Positions 54,291 to 64,000 of a stretch of 64,000 bases of DNA are shown here, one piece after another; the stretch's first letter is position 1; each line of letters begins with the position of its first letter. A model generated the notes under the pieces. It searched no databases, was not told where the DNA came from, and saw only the letters and a program-made list of their open reading frames with translations. The position numbers and the translations under genes are program-made. Origin of the DNA: Nemertoderma westbladi (taxonomy: Eukaryota > Xenacoelomorpha > Nemertodermatida > Nemertodermatidae); contig JAUCBJ010008709.1 of the NCBI GenBank assembly GCA_032718475.1, positions 46,234 through 110,233 on the forward strand, in the 5' to 3' direction.

Positions 54291-54429
54291 GTTTACAATT
54301 TACAATTGCTACTAAACGAAGCTAAGCAACGAACCAAAGTGTGGCCGTTTGTTTAATTTTCCTTAGCTTCGTGGTTGCATTTCCTTTAGGAAATGCCTTT
54401 CTCGTATCATATATTAGTTGGTATATGGT
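54291..54429. other. Spacer with two inverted repeats
   Basis: CGAAGCTAAG (about 54313) pairs with CTTAGCTTCG (about 54362). GCATTTCCT-TT-AGGAAATGC is at 54377-54396. Possibly the end of a small hairpin transposon; no gene. Confidence 0.45.
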
Positions 54430-56253
54430 CATAGATAGATAGATTTATTTATACATTATGTAAAAACAATAACAAATACACCAAACAATGTACCGGTATA
54501 AAGGTATTGTCCAACATAACATATAGGATTACCCCTAAAGCTTTGCAGCTTATTTCCAAGGGGGTCCTTTATGTTACTTGGTTACAAATACAATATTACA
54601 CTACGCTAACCTAAAACCAATATAAAACGTAATTACACTATGTACATGTACAACTTTACCGAGAGCGTGACAATGCCCGACTCAACGATAAAGATACACA
54701 AGGTACAGAACAATTTATTATAAAACGTAATTACAGTATAAATAGTAAATAATTAATAAACTAATAACTTACTGTAGGACTATTGTACCTATTTTTACAT
54801 TGCACACGGAGGTGAGATTTAACTGCTGATTTAAAAGAATGTTGATTATTTAGGTTTTTAATTTCATTAGGCAGAGCGTTCCAATTTTTTATGCCGTTAA
54901 AAAAGAAAGTATCAGATTCAAAGGATTTACAATTCGGGAGGTAGAAGTTTGAAGCACTGGCTCTGGTACTGTAAGAGTGTGTATCGCGTACTCTGTTGAA
55001 TTTTTGTTTTAGGTAATTGGGACATTTACCATTATACACTTTATGCACATGGTTAAGGCGTAGCTGCTTAACTCTACTATCTAAGTTAAGTAGTCCAGAT
55101 TCAGAAAAGTCATCTGGAGTTAGGTGGTGCCTAGGTTTGTAGTCTTTAATAAATCGTACTACTTTATTCTGAGCTACTTGTAATTTACATTTAAGCTGTT
55201 TGGTTAAGCCTTCATACCATAGCACGCATAGTCCATGTGACACTGTATTAAAGAAGAGCAAAGTAACTTGCGGGAGTCGGTGTTCAAACTATTTTTATTT
55301 CTGTATAGAAACCTAAGCCTACTGTTAACTTTCGAGAAAATATTTTTCACTGTACTTTCTCCTGATAAGCAGTTATCCAATGTGGCGCCTAAATATTTAA
55401 CTTCCTTTTTATTTTCAATCTTATGTCCATTACTAGTGACTTCAAACTTAGTTACCTTCTTTAACTTTCTTTTGGAACCAAACAAAATACTTTCAGTTTT
55501 ACCGTAGTGAATGGATAGCTTATTATCAACCAACCACTCATTACAGGATTCTAGAACTGCACTTAACTTTTGGGAAATATGGATAGGATCTTTATGAGAG
55601 AAAATAAGAGCACTGTCGTCGGCATATAAAATGAGTTTAAAATCGGGATCTATACTACTTATCATATCATTTACATAGCATACAAAAAGCAGAGGACCTA
55701 ATATACTACCTTGCGGTACACCACAGGTAATCTCTTGTACAGTAGACTGCGATTTGCTAATGACTACAGTTTGACCTCTGTCTGACAGGTAGGACTTGAA
55801 CCAGTCTATAGAACCTACACCCATCAGGCCTAACTTACCAAGCAGAATTTCGTGATCTACAGTATCGAAAGCCTTTTGTAGGTCCAACATTACCATACCG
55901 GTATATAAACCCTTTGCGTTATTACATCTAATTGTATCAGTTAAGTTAATAAGACAGGTGTCTGTAGAATATGATTTACGAAAACCGGACTGAAGTTCAT
56001 AGATCAGATTTAGCCTACTAAGATGTGCCTCCAGCTGTAGAAAAACAGAACGTTCTAGAATTTTAGATACAATACTTAAGATACTAACAGGTCTGTAATT
56101 ACAGGGTTCTACTTTGCTATTCTTTTTATACAGAGGAACAACCTTAGCTAATTTCAGTTCGTCTGGTACTACATTATCTACGATAGAGTAATTAATAATA
56201 AAATTAATAGGCACTTTAAGTACTTCAGCACCATCCTTAAGAAATAGGTCCCT
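54430..56253 (-). pseudogene. LINE-B, 5'-truncated, frameshifted reverse transcriptase (CR1/L2/jockey-like)
   Basis: On the minus strand the RT starts within FLKDGAEV and covers [56 protein letters not shown] and the active site [10 protein letters not shown], then KYLGATLD. A frameshift near 55204-55261 separates it from the C-terminal thumb part (LQVAQNKVVRFIKDYKPRHH ... GIKNWNALPNEIK). The 3' UTR ends in (ATCT)n-type repeats at 54430-54445. The endonuclease is missing through 5' truncation. It is clearly a different family from LINE-A. Confidence 0.9.
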
Positions 56254-56686
56254 AATACCCCACCACCCACCCCCCTAGCCTCAGTAAACACCCTAACACT
56301 TGGGTCCCCAATGCGACAAGGTGAGCTGACTGCCTTGGCAGATAAGCTTTCTCTTAGCGCAGTGGGTGTTCAAGAGCACCGAATGCAGACTGGACAGACT
56401 GATGAGGTTCTGATTAAGGACATGGGGGGCGGTTGGCGACTCGCCCTCGCGTCAGCAGATGATAGTGGCAATGGTGGAATTGGTCTATTGATGAATCCAA
56501 CTGCACATGCAGCATTGGACAAAATAGACCAAATCTCTAACCGCATCATCCGTTGACACTTCTCATGTTCTGGAAGACTGGCTAAGAAGTTTCCTAAGGT
56601 GGTTCTGATTGTGTGCTACTCTCCAACTAGTGTTGCCCCTGTAGAGGAGGTGGAAAATTTCTACCACAATCTACAAGCAGCTACTG

Positions 56687-57101
56687 TGATATTGTATTAT
56701 GGGATGGTGTATTATTGGACTGATTAGTATGTATTGTATAGGTTAAGTAGGTATGATATAGTAGTATCTTGTTAGCACCTAGGGTGTGAACAGCTGGTTG
56801 TACGGTAGCTGTCAGGGATATAGTCCTGGGGGCAGGGCGCAGTTAGTAGTTATCATTCAGTTTAGTTATTGAGATGACTTACCGGTGTAGGGTTGTCAGT
56901 CATGTTTTGTAGGTAGTTCGTTATTAGTTTCATTGTCTGATTGTATCACATCATTATTTGTTATTCATGTATCTCAATACACAAAATACTGACATACTGC
57001 AGCTAGTTTCCTAGTTTTACTTCAGTCTTCTCCAGCTCACCCCTCGAGCGGGATAGTGCATGGCCGTGGATCCGGGACCGGGCGCCGATAGCGCTTCCAC
57101 A
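56687..57101. mobile_element. Solo LTR (415 bp) inside LINE-A copy 2
   Basis: TGATATTGTATTATGGGATG to GCGCTTCCACA, flanked by CTACTG at 56681-56686 and 57102-57107. Removing it and one CTACTG puts the LINE frame back together. TG...CA ends and the duplication support an LTR; orientation and superfamily are not determined. Confidence 0.8.
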
Positions 57102-57112
57102 CTACTGATGGA

Positions 57113-58297
57113 GTGGATCAGCATGCATTCTTAACATTCCTGGGAGTCTTTAATGCAAGTCTGCATCAATCACCTACATCGCCCTGGGTCTATAGCAATA
57201 GTGTTAACCGAAATTCTATCCATCTTCAGGATTTTATCTCTGGAAATGGATTGTTTTCGGCTGGAACCCAGTTCAAGAAGCGAACTGGAAAGCTATGGAC
57301 TCATAGTGGACCCAGTGGTCACAAGTCCCAGATAGACCATATTCTGTTTCGTAGGAAATACAGGAGCTCTATACAAGACTGTAATGCATTTACACTTCGA
57401 CCCTTCTCCAGTGATCACCGCCTTATTGTGGCCAAGGTAAGACTTAGTCTGCGTGCTAGCAGAACAACGAAATCTGCCTTGCTGCGGCATGACTGGTCCT
57501 CTCTGTTGCAACAGCCAAGTGTGAGATCCAGCTTCACACTACAGCTGAGCAACAGGTATGAGGCTCTTGCCTCTGAGGCGGCAGATCACTGTGAGGGCTA
57601 TACTGCCTTTACAGAAGCAGTTAAGTTAGCAGCTGCAGAAACAGTTCCTGTATACCCTCGAAACAGGAAAAGGGCCCCCTGGACTGACAACAAAATTCAG
57701 AAGTGCCGAAATGACCTTCATAGGGCGCAGAAAGAGTCCCGACTCAAACAGACTACAGCGGCCAAGAATGCAGTTAAGGCTGCATCTAGGTCCCTGAACA
57801 GGCAGTACTCTGCTAATCTTCAGGAGCTAATAAACCAACAGGTTGATGCCATCAATGATGCTGACGACAGCAGGCAATCATCCCAGGCATGGAAATCAAT
57901 CAATCTGCTTACTGGGCGGAAAAGCCAACCAACCACCAAGGTTAAGGCTGAATCACCAGCCGATCGCCTCAATGGTTGGAAAGCCCACTTTGAAAAGCTC
58001 CTCAATAATGACAGGGTATTGCCTGATAACTTTATAGAAGTAAAAGTGTCTGAGTCTGTACTCCCAGATATTCCCATTGGCGATATCTCCTTTGCAGAAG
58101 TGAAGGCTGCTGCAAAGAGCATTAAGACCAATCGTGCCAGTGGAGTAGATGGTGTTCCCCCTGAGGTCTTTAAAATACCTGAGTGTTTAAAGCTCATCTA
58201 TCCCATCATAGTAGACATGTACCGAACAACAAGAGTCCCACAAGAAATGAAAACAAATAAGTTGGTGCCAGTTCCCAAGAAGGGCAACCTAACACTC
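57113..58297 (+). pseudogene. LINE-A copy 2 ORF2 middle part
   Basis: Open from 57113. Endonuclease C-terminus (SQIDHILFRRKYR, FSSDHRLIVAKV), basic linker and pre-RT segment, nearly identical to 14430-15585. The last LINE codons are at 58296; the next few residues up to the stop at 58318 are Gypsy LTR. Confidence 0.88.
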
Positions 58298-58498
58298 TCT
58301 TATGTCTCTGTGTCATGAGAAAGTGTCAGTATGTAATAATGAACACAGGACGTATATTCTATCAGCTCGGAAGTCTGAGTGTATGATCTATATATTAACT
58401 GCCCGACCGGTATGGTATGTATGTATATCTATATGTATAATGGACTTAGGTCCTTACACCTTTGTACGGTAATAATAGTCATAAGTATATTCACATCA
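58298..58498 (-). repeat. Gypsy 3' LTR
   Basis: 201 bp. On the minus strand it starts TGATGTGAATATACTTATG and ends GACATAAGA. Confidence 0.93.
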
Positions 58499-58513
58499 TC
58501 CCCCTTTCCCCCG
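58499..58513 (-). other. Gypsy polypurine tract
   Basis: Minus-strand GGGGGAAAGGGGGA directly before the 3' LTR. Confidence 0.85.
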
Positions 58514-58542
58514 CGATCTGAGTTCGCTGGAGTCATGATCGG

Positions 58543-61500
58543 TTATGGAACGGGGTACGTAGTAGTACTACCAAAACGTACAATAGGTTGATGTCGGCGT
58601 GTACTGCGACGTGGTTCTGGTAGTGTGTCAGCTATGGTCATCTTTAGCGTTGGTGTTTTGGCTATAGGGTTGGATGGGTTTGCGGTTGGTGGGTTAGTGA
58701 TGTTAGGGTTGCGGTCGGGGTCATGGTAGAGTCTGAGAAAACGGCGGTTTCTCCACCACGTGCGACCTGAGGGTAATTTTACTCGGTAGTCACGTCGTTC
58801 CCCAACAGCTACGACGGTTCCAACGTGATTCCATCGTTTCGTTTTTGGATCTTGGATACGTACAGTAGATCCAATTCGTATTTTTGGGTGGTCATGTGCG
58901 TCATGGTTGTAGAGCTCCTCGGTTTTGTGACGAAGTTCTCCTGTCCTGTGGTCGGCTGCGTCCGACTCATCGCGCCATTGTTGGGCGTAATGGGTGTGGT
59001 GGGCAGGAACGCGTGATCGTAGTAGACGACCGAAGACGATTTTGTTAGGTGAGCGGCCGTCTGCGCGTGGGGTGTTATGGAGTTCTAGTAAACCTTCCTG
59101 GAACTCAGTTGAGCCAGTGTCACAGTGTGGTACTTTTTGGAGTAGGCGTTTTATTATTTTTACCGTTATCTCCGCATGGCCGTTGCTTGATGGGAAGTGT
59201 GGAGTACTGGGACACCACTCCACTCCCCAGCGTTTAAGGAACTGTTTGAAGGAAGCCGCAGAAAATTGTGGGCCGCCATCAGACTTGAATTTTGTTGGGA
59301 CACCCAGGTCGACGAACCATTTTCGGGTGACGAAGGCAACCTGTTGTGATGATGGGTCGTGTCGAAACTCGTGTACGACTGGGTATCCAGACAATCTGTC
59401 TGAGTAAACCAGGAAGTGTTTGCCTCCAATTTGGAATAGATCGGAGGAGACGAACTGAAATGGCCGCGTCGGCATTTTGTCAGCCATCAGTGTCTCTTTG
59501 GGGAGGCTTGGTAATAGTTCCTGACAAGAATGGCATTGCGAAACGGTGCGTTCGATGTCTCGTGTAATGCCAGGCCAGTAGACAGTTTGTCTTGCGCGTT
59601 GTTTGGTTCGTGTCATCCCCTGGTGGGATGCATGCAATCTGTCTAAAGTATCCTGTTGATAGATTTTAGGAATAACTATTCTGTCCCCATATAATACAAT
59701 GTCGTTGTATATCGAAAGGTTATTGCATATGGACTTGAACAGTTTAATGTATGGTGATGCGTTATGTAGACCACTAAAGTCAGTTTTGATCTCCTGGATC
59801 AATTCTTGGTACTTGGTGTCATCTAACGCTGCATCACGCAAATCCTGAATGATTGGGTCGCTTTCCATCACGTTTTCCGTGTTCCCGGAAATGGTTAATG
59901 CATTGATTGTGAAAGTGATGTCATCGGGTTCGTCTGGGTCATCGACTGGTGAGCGGCTAAGGCAGTCCGCTATTCGGTGCTGTTTGCCTTTTTGCCATTC
60001 AACCCGGAACTGGTATTGAGATTGAAGTTCAGCCTTCATCCGTTGGATTTTGGCGTTTTCGATTTGGTTTATGGTGTAATTATTGAACATGGTGAGCAAA
60101 GGCCGGTGGTTGGTTACTACCGTAAATGTTGGTAGGCCCGCAAGGTACAGTCTGCACCTCTTTATACCATAGTAAATAGCTATGCACTCCAACTCAATAG
60201 TAGCATAGCGGCTTTCCGTATCAGTTATAAATCTACTGCCACAGGATATAAGTTTCCATTGGTTGTCTTGGCGTTGCAGTAGATCATATCCAAAACCGTT
60301 GAGACGGCTGGCATCTGTTTCGAGCCGCGTTTCGGCGTTGATATCAAACGTGGCGAGGACTGGGGGTTGAACAAGTGCCTGTTTAACTTTGTTGAAGGCC
60401 TCCTCGTGGTTAGCCGTCCACATAAAAACGTTTTGTGTTCGTAGTAGATCTCGAAGTGGTGTAGCGAAGGTACTGATCTCACTAGAAAAACATCCAAGTT
60501 GATTTACCAGACCCATGAAACTTCGTAAATCAGTTATGTTTTGTGGATTATGAAAGTTGGTGATGGCCTTCACTTTGTTGGGGTCGGCCTCCGTCCCATC
60601 CTTTGAGATGATATAACCCGCGAATTTCACTCGCGTCTGAGCGAAATTAAACTTGGCCGGGTTGAGTGTAATTCCAGCCTGTCGACATCGGTCGAGAATT
60701 GTTCGGACGCGATCGATGTGTTCATCGATGTTGGTGTCTTCAACGAGGATGTCATCCACAATCTTGTGGATTTGGGGTATACCATCGAGGGCCAGATCGC
60801 CGCGGTAGTTGTAACTATCTCCTGCAGAAATAAAACCCATGGGTGCTCTGCAGAAACGGTAATGTCCCCATGGCGTTATAAACGTTGTATAGTCTCGAGA
60901 TTGTTCGTCGAGTTCGACCTGCCAATAACCCGATTTGGCATCCAGGGTCGAGAAAAGGCATGTGCCTGGTGTACGGCCAGATACAACATCGCCTGGTGAA
61001 CGGGCGTTGTGTATGGTGCGCTTTACTTGACTGTTGAGTTTTGTTAAATCAACGGTTATACGAATTTCACCAGGTTGGTTGGGTTTTTGGCAAACCACAA
61101 TTGGGTGGCACCATTCAACAGCACGGTCGCCTGTTCGTTCTATTATGCCTTTTTGAAGCATATCCTCAATTTCTTTTTTAGTTTTCTCCCGAAACGGATG
61201 GGGTATTGGACGGTGCGCGTAGAGGCAGAATGGTTTCGCATCATCCACCAACTCGATCGTCATCGGTGGACCTACCATGGTCCGCAGTTGACCTCTGGTC
61301 CCAAAAACATCAGAGTATTCATCGAGAAGTTTCTGTTTTTCGATCTCGATCGATTGGTTATCATTGGATATGGTGTTGATTGCCGAAGTGGCATGTTGGG
61401 TGTCGACGGGTTCGTGTTGGGTGTCGACAGGTTCATGTTGGGTGTTGACGGGTTCATGTTGGGTACCAACGGGTGCATGTTCAGTGTCAACGGGTGTACA

Positions 61501-63252
61501 TTGGGTGTCGACCGGTGCACGTTGGGTGTTGACGGGTGTACATTGGGTGTCGATGGGTGTGTGTTGTATCCCGTCAATGAACTTGGTAATTAGGTGTAGT
61601 GGTTTCGGGAATTCGGGGTGGACAATACCCAAACCTTTACATGCCGATAATGAAAGGTATACTGCTCCCTTGGATATGTCTGGGCATATGTATACCCAGT
61701 CCCTGTGTGTTCTACCACTGATAGTGAGGCTGAGTTCAATGCGCCCCTCACATTCGATGGGTGTTCCGTTGGCGCCCTCTAGAGGGTAGTCTGGGTCTGT
61801 TAAATCCGTTATGTCCCACTCCTCCAGTATATCGGAACCAGCTGCTATAACCTGCGCGCCCGTATCGGCAATGCATGATTTATTCCCAATGTAGTCTCCT
61901 TTGTAGAAAAGATCTATTGGGACGAGGGGTCTGTAGTGAGCAGCTGTATATCCGTGTATGTCGGCGATTAGAATAGCGCCGGTGGACTGTGGAGGTTTCG
62001 AATATGTTTTACCAAGACATTTCGACGCAAAATGTCCCTGTTTTCCGCAGTGGTTGCATTTTTTATCGGCCGCCTTGCATGGTTGGTCTGTGGTGTGGGG
62101 CCAATTTCCACCGCAATTAATACATTTACCCTGAGATTTACAACGTTTGACAGCGTCACGGGCACTGGAAGAAGGTGTTTGTGAACGTTGTTGGGATTTA
62201 CTGTCCTTATCGCGTTTGTAGCGAGTTTTTGATTTTTGCGGATAACGTCCCCGTTGTTGGGTTGGTTGTGAAGTGGTGGAATGTTGAACCGCGTTTACTC
62301 GATGTTTCAGACGCTGGCCTTCCCTAGCAGCCATCTCCCGGTTACGGCAGAAATCCACAGTAGCGGCTCGGGAAAATAATGGTCGTTTACCGAAGAGTTC
62401 TTCCCGAGTTTCGTCATCCCGTATACCGCAGACAATAAGGGTTGTTAACCAATCGTCTTTGGACATTGACTCTATTTGTGCGTCGTCTGCCATCTCACAG
62501 AGTTTAATGTAAAAGTCGTCAAATTCCTGGCCATCGACTTGTTTCTGCCGTACGAGTTCATAGCGATCGACGGCAATGTTTTGATCCGCGCGTAGATAAG
62601 TGCGGATCTCGCCCAAGACTTCATGCATTTCCAAGGATGTATCTTGGTCGATTTCGAGTGTGTACTGTATCCGGTTTAGAAAATCCGGACTGCAGTATGA
62701 GAACAGTGTAGCAATCTTGTCAACCCTGGGTTTCTCGTCGAGTTTGGTGACCCTTGAGTAATTTAACCACGCAGATTCCCAGCGTTTAAACGATTTAAAC
62801 CGGATCCCCACGTCCAGGATTTGTGGGGGTCGCACAGTTAGTCTAGCGGTGTTTCCACTATCGGCGGTACCGGTACCGGTATCACGATCATGTAATCGAG
62901 GCGGTGTTGAAATGGTTTGCTGGTCCCGGGTTGCCGACTGTTGTTCCATGAATCGCATAAAACGTTCTTCTCGGCGTTCCTCGTCCTCGCGTCTTTGTGC
63001 ATCGAGTTGTGCGAGTAACCGGCCCAGGTCGTAGGTAGAACCCTGGGTGGAACCCGATGTAGTTGCATCGTATGTGTCCGTATCTCCGGACAGAGACAGC
63101 GATTTAATTAACCGTTTGCGTAGTACGACCGTGGCAGTTTTCGAATCATACTCCACGTCTGCGTTGTTGCAGTGTTCAATTAAAGTTGCCCTGGCGAGGC
63201 TGTTGATTACCTCCTCGGACAGATTGTAGGTATCCTCCGGGGAGATAGACAT
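58543..63252 (-). CDS. gag-pol: Gypsy gag-pol polyprotein
   Basis: The frame is open from 63324; ATG 63252 (MSISPEDTYNLSEE) is the likely start because the 24 residues before it are hydrophobic and overlap the leader. Gag is followed by a zinc region (CINCGGNWPHTTDQPC; CNHCGKQGHFASKC, about residue 425). The protease has CIADTGAQ (about 485). A TQHxPVDTQ repeat linker comes next. RT has FSTLDAKSGYWQVEL and KIVDDILVED (VDD active site, about 858). RNase H has ETDASRLNGFG (about 1003). Integrase has H2C2 (HASHQGMTRTKQRAR...CHSC) and DDE: SSDLFQ, KSDGGPQF, GHAEITVK (about 1295-1384). The tail has a GxxV-type IN C-terminus. No stop or frameshift was seen. Confidence 0.95.
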   Translation of the reverse strand: MSISPEDTYNLSEEVINSLARATLIEHCNNADVEYDSKTATVVLRKRLIKSLSLSGDTDTYDATTSGSTQGSTYDLGRLLAQLDAQRREDEERREERFMRFMEQQSATRDQQTISTPPRLHDRDTGTGTADSGNTARLTVRPPQILDVGIRFKSFKRWESAWLNYSRVTKLDEKPRVDKIATLFSYCSPDFLNRIQYTLEIDQDTSLEMHEVLGEIRTYLRADQNIAVDRYELVRQKQVDGQEFDDFYIKLCEMADDAQIESMSKDDWLTTLIVCGIRDDETREELFGKRPLFSRAATVDFCRNREMAAREGQRLKHRVNAVQHSTTSQPTQQRGRYPQKSKTRYKRDKDSKSQQRSQTPSSSARDAVKRCKSQGKCINCGGNWPHTTDQPCKAADKKCNHCGKQGHFASKCLGKTYSKPPQSTGAILIADIHGYTAAHYRPLVPIDLFYKGDYIGNKSCIADTGAQVIAAGSDILEEWDITDLTDPDYPLEGANGTPIECEGRIELSLTISGRTHRDWVYICPDISKGAVYLSLSACKGLGIVHPEFPKPLHLITKFIDGIQHTPIDTQCTPVNTQRAPVDTQCTPVDTEHAPVGTQHEPVNTQHEPVDTQHEPVDTQHATSAINTISNDNQSIEIEKQKLLDEYSDVFGTRGQLRTMVGPPMTIELVDDAKPFCLYAHRPIPHPFREKTKKEIEDMLQKGIIERTGDRAVEWCHPIVVCQKPNQPGEIRITVDLTKLNSQVKRTIHNARSPGDVVSGRTPGTCLFSTLDAKSGYWQVELDEQSRDYTTFITPWGHYRFCRAPMGFISAGDSYNYRGDLALDGIPQIHKIVDDILVEDTNIDEHIDRVRTILDRCRQAGITLNPAKFNFAQTRVKFAGYIISKDGTEADPNKVKAITNFHNPQNITDLRSFMGLVNQLGCFSSEISTFATPLRDLLRTQNVFMWTANHEEAFNKVKQALVQPPVLATFDINAETRLETDASRLNGFGYDLLQRQDNQWKLISCGSRFITDTESRYATIELECIAIYYGIKRCRLYLAGLPTFTVVTNHRPLLTMFNNYTINQIENAKIQRMKAELQSQYQFRVEWQKGKQHRIADCLSRSPVDDPDEPDDITFTINALTISGNTENVMESDPIIQDLRDAALDDTKYQELIQEIKTDFSGLHNASPYIKLFKSICNNLSIYNDIVLYGDRIVIPKIYQQDTLDRLHASHQGMTRTKQRARQTVYWPGITRDIERTVSQCHSCQELLPSLPKETLMADKMPTRPFQFVSSDLFQIGGKHFLVYSDRLSGYPVVHEFRHDPSSQQVAFVTRKWFVDLGVPTKFKSDGGPQFSAASFKQFLKRWGVEWCPSTPHFPSSNGHAEITVKIIKRLLQKVPHCDTGSTEFQEGLLELHNTPRADGRSPNKIVFGRLLRSRVPAHHTHYAQQWRDESDAADHRTGELRHKTEELYNHDAHDHPKIRIGSTVRIQDPKTKRWNHVGTVVAVGERRDYRVKLPSGRTWWRNRRFLRLYHDPDRNPNITNPPTANPSNPIAKTPTLKMTIADTLPEPRRSTRRHQPIVRFGSTTTYPVP
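61378..61575 (-). repeat. 24-bp minisatellite coding 8-residue repeats in Gypsy pol
   Basis: About eight units of (H/C)-x-P-V-D-T-Q-type peptide (TPVDTQC, APVDTQ, EPVNTQHEPVDTQH) between protease and RT; in frame and without stops. Confidence 0.92.
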
Positions 63253-63529
63253 GTTGCCCAATGTTGACCTTGAATGTATGTGGCAACACAGCCAATAATC
63301 AAAGTATAAACGCAAATACAGCAATTAGCAGATTAGTATATCCAGTATGGCAGTACGGTTCAGTAGTACAGCAGTACAGGCAGACAGGTATTCCAGTATT
63401 CGCCGCGGTGTAGCCGTTGTTGTATGGGGTTTTTTATATTAAAAGCCCCGTTTTTTATGTTGCAGTGTTATCAGTTATTGTAAGTTACGTAGGTCATTAG
63501 CAAAGCCCATGTAGGGTGGTCAAAGCTAA

Positions 63530-63546
63530 TAGACACAACTGCGCCA
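63530..63546 (-). other. Gypsy primer binding site
   Basis: Minus-strand TGGCGCAGTTGTGTC begins at the base after the 5' LTR; its TGG pairs with a tRNA CCA end. The tRNA is not identified. Confidence 0.7.
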
Positions 63547-63747
63547 TCTTATGTCTCTGTGTCATGAGAAAGTGTCAGTATGTAATAATGAACACAGGAC
63601 GTATATTCTATCAGCTCGGAAGTCTGAGTGTATGATCTATATATTAACTGCCCGACAGGTATGGTATGTATGTATATCTATATGTATAATGGACTTAGGT
63701 CCTTACACCTTTGTACGGTAATAATAGTCATAAGTATATTCACATCA
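63547..63747 (-). repeat. Gypsy 5' LTR
   Basis: 201 bp, near-identical to 58298-58498. Confidence 0.93.
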
Positions 63748-64000
63748 GTTTATTTACGAAATAATGTCAATCTTTTTTGTCTGATTTTTAGATCCTGTTG
63801 CTATGGAGACGGCATTCAAGTTTAGTGTTGCGATTTCAAACACCTTTAATTATACAATTAGTTACAAAATATGCACCTAAGTTAGTTAAATTATGTTTAT
63901 TTTATTAGCATGGCCTTTCTGTAACTTTGGACAAGGTTAAGAATCTAAATTGGGCTGATATTTATGTCCTAACCTGACATGTGGGAGTGTTAACATAATT
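63748..64000. other. Flanking DNA, nothing recognised
   Basis: AT-rich, no ORF or repeat seen elsewhere in the window. Confidence 0.6.

Larger units (their letters stand above)
56254..58297 (+). mobile_element. LINE-A copy 2, interrupted by a solo LTR and cut by a Gypsy element
   Basis: The N-terminal endonuclease begins near 56262 (SPMRQGELTALADKLSLSAVG, VQEHR). A stop TGA at 56554-56556 interrupts it. A solo LTR sits at 56687-57101. The frame resumes with FLTFLGVFNAS, where copy 1 has GDFNA, so the metal-binding aspartate position is altered here. It continues to VPVPKKGNLTL at 58296. From 58298 on the sequence is Gypsy LTR; the RT core is not found beyond the Gypsy element. Confidence 0.88.
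58298..63747 (-). mobile_element. Ty3/Gypsy retrotransposon, apparently intact (5,450 bp)
   Basis: Two 201-bp LTRs (58298-58498, 63547-63747) differ at one or two bases (GACCGG/GACAGG). A primer site abuts the 5' LTR and a purine tract abuts the 3' LTR. A single open gag-pol frame fills the interior. Flanks do not form a duplication (CACTC left, GTTTA right) and LINE-A is only on the left. Confidence 0.95.

Noticed and set aside
60127-60150. GGTAGGCCCGCAAGG, similar to the GRLASLP palindrome
   Set aside because: Half of the motif is missing and it encodes the normal Gypsy RNase H sequence LAGLPTF; taken as chance.
61775-61792. CCCTCTAGAGGG as a CTCF-like site
   Set aside because: Lacks the CC-N-S-Y part; lies in Gypsy coding sequence.
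58298-63747. Target-site duplication of the Gypsy element
   Set aside because: Flanks CACTC and GTTTA (or TCTTA and GTTTA) do not match; not claimed.

Overview
This 64 kb window looks like repeat-rich, probably heterochromatic DNA from an animal, most likely an aquatic invertebrate. The evidence is the mix of BEL/Pao and Ty3/Gypsy LTR retrotransposons, APE-type LINEs, a tRNA-derived SINE with a GCGCTATATAAAT-type tail, a piggyBac-type MITE and a Polinton/Maverick-like element. I cannot name the species and see no confident host gene. Almost every long open frame belongs to a mobile element. Layout: 1-2191 is the 3' end of an LTR element: a partial ORF, a polypurine tract and a putative 1.5 kb LTR that carries UUCG-hairpin tandem repeats. 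2192-8007 is a 46-bp AT-rich satellite of about 126 monomers. 8008-16915 is a minus-strand BEL/Pao element (BEL-A copy 1), cut at its 3' side by the satellite. Its gag is interrupted by a LINE with a clean 7-bp target duplication. 17832-25335 is a second BEL-A copy in the opposite orientation, with two LTRs, gag deleted and pol broken. 24839-29990 is an imperfect palindrome of about 5 kb with a BEL-A LTR at each outer end. 30054-32456 holds a GC-rich ORF with three CCHC knuckles, then a putative 3' LTR. 33745-34010 is a SINE and 34197-34533 a C-rich minisatellite.  34653-54290 was once one 58-bp satellite array. It has been split by insertions whose borders can be read to the base: a 3.8 kb Polinton-like non-autonomous element (6-bp duplication, 5'-AG ends, ~520-bp inverted repeats), a 1.7 kb piggyBac-type MITE (TTAA), a nearly intact 6.6 kb BEL/Pao element (BEL-B; 409-bp LTRs, 5-bp duplication) and a 0.5 kb MITE. 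54430-58297 contains two 5'-truncated LINEs from different families; the second carries a 415-bp solo LTR. 58298-63747 is a Ty3/Gypsy element with near-identical 201-bp LTRs and an uninterrupted gag-pol frame, the best candidate for a recently active element. The rest shows no feature I recognise.  The most unusual signals are (i) a 20-bp imperfect palindrome that recurs at 12 sites in BEL-A, in and out of coding sequence, and encodes the same heptapeptide GRLASLP on either strand; (ii) the Polinton-like element with its own TATA / zinc-finger-acidic ORF / poly(A) unit; (iii) a LINE derivative that lost its reverse transcriptase core but is open end to end. All family names rest on motif reading, not on database searches.
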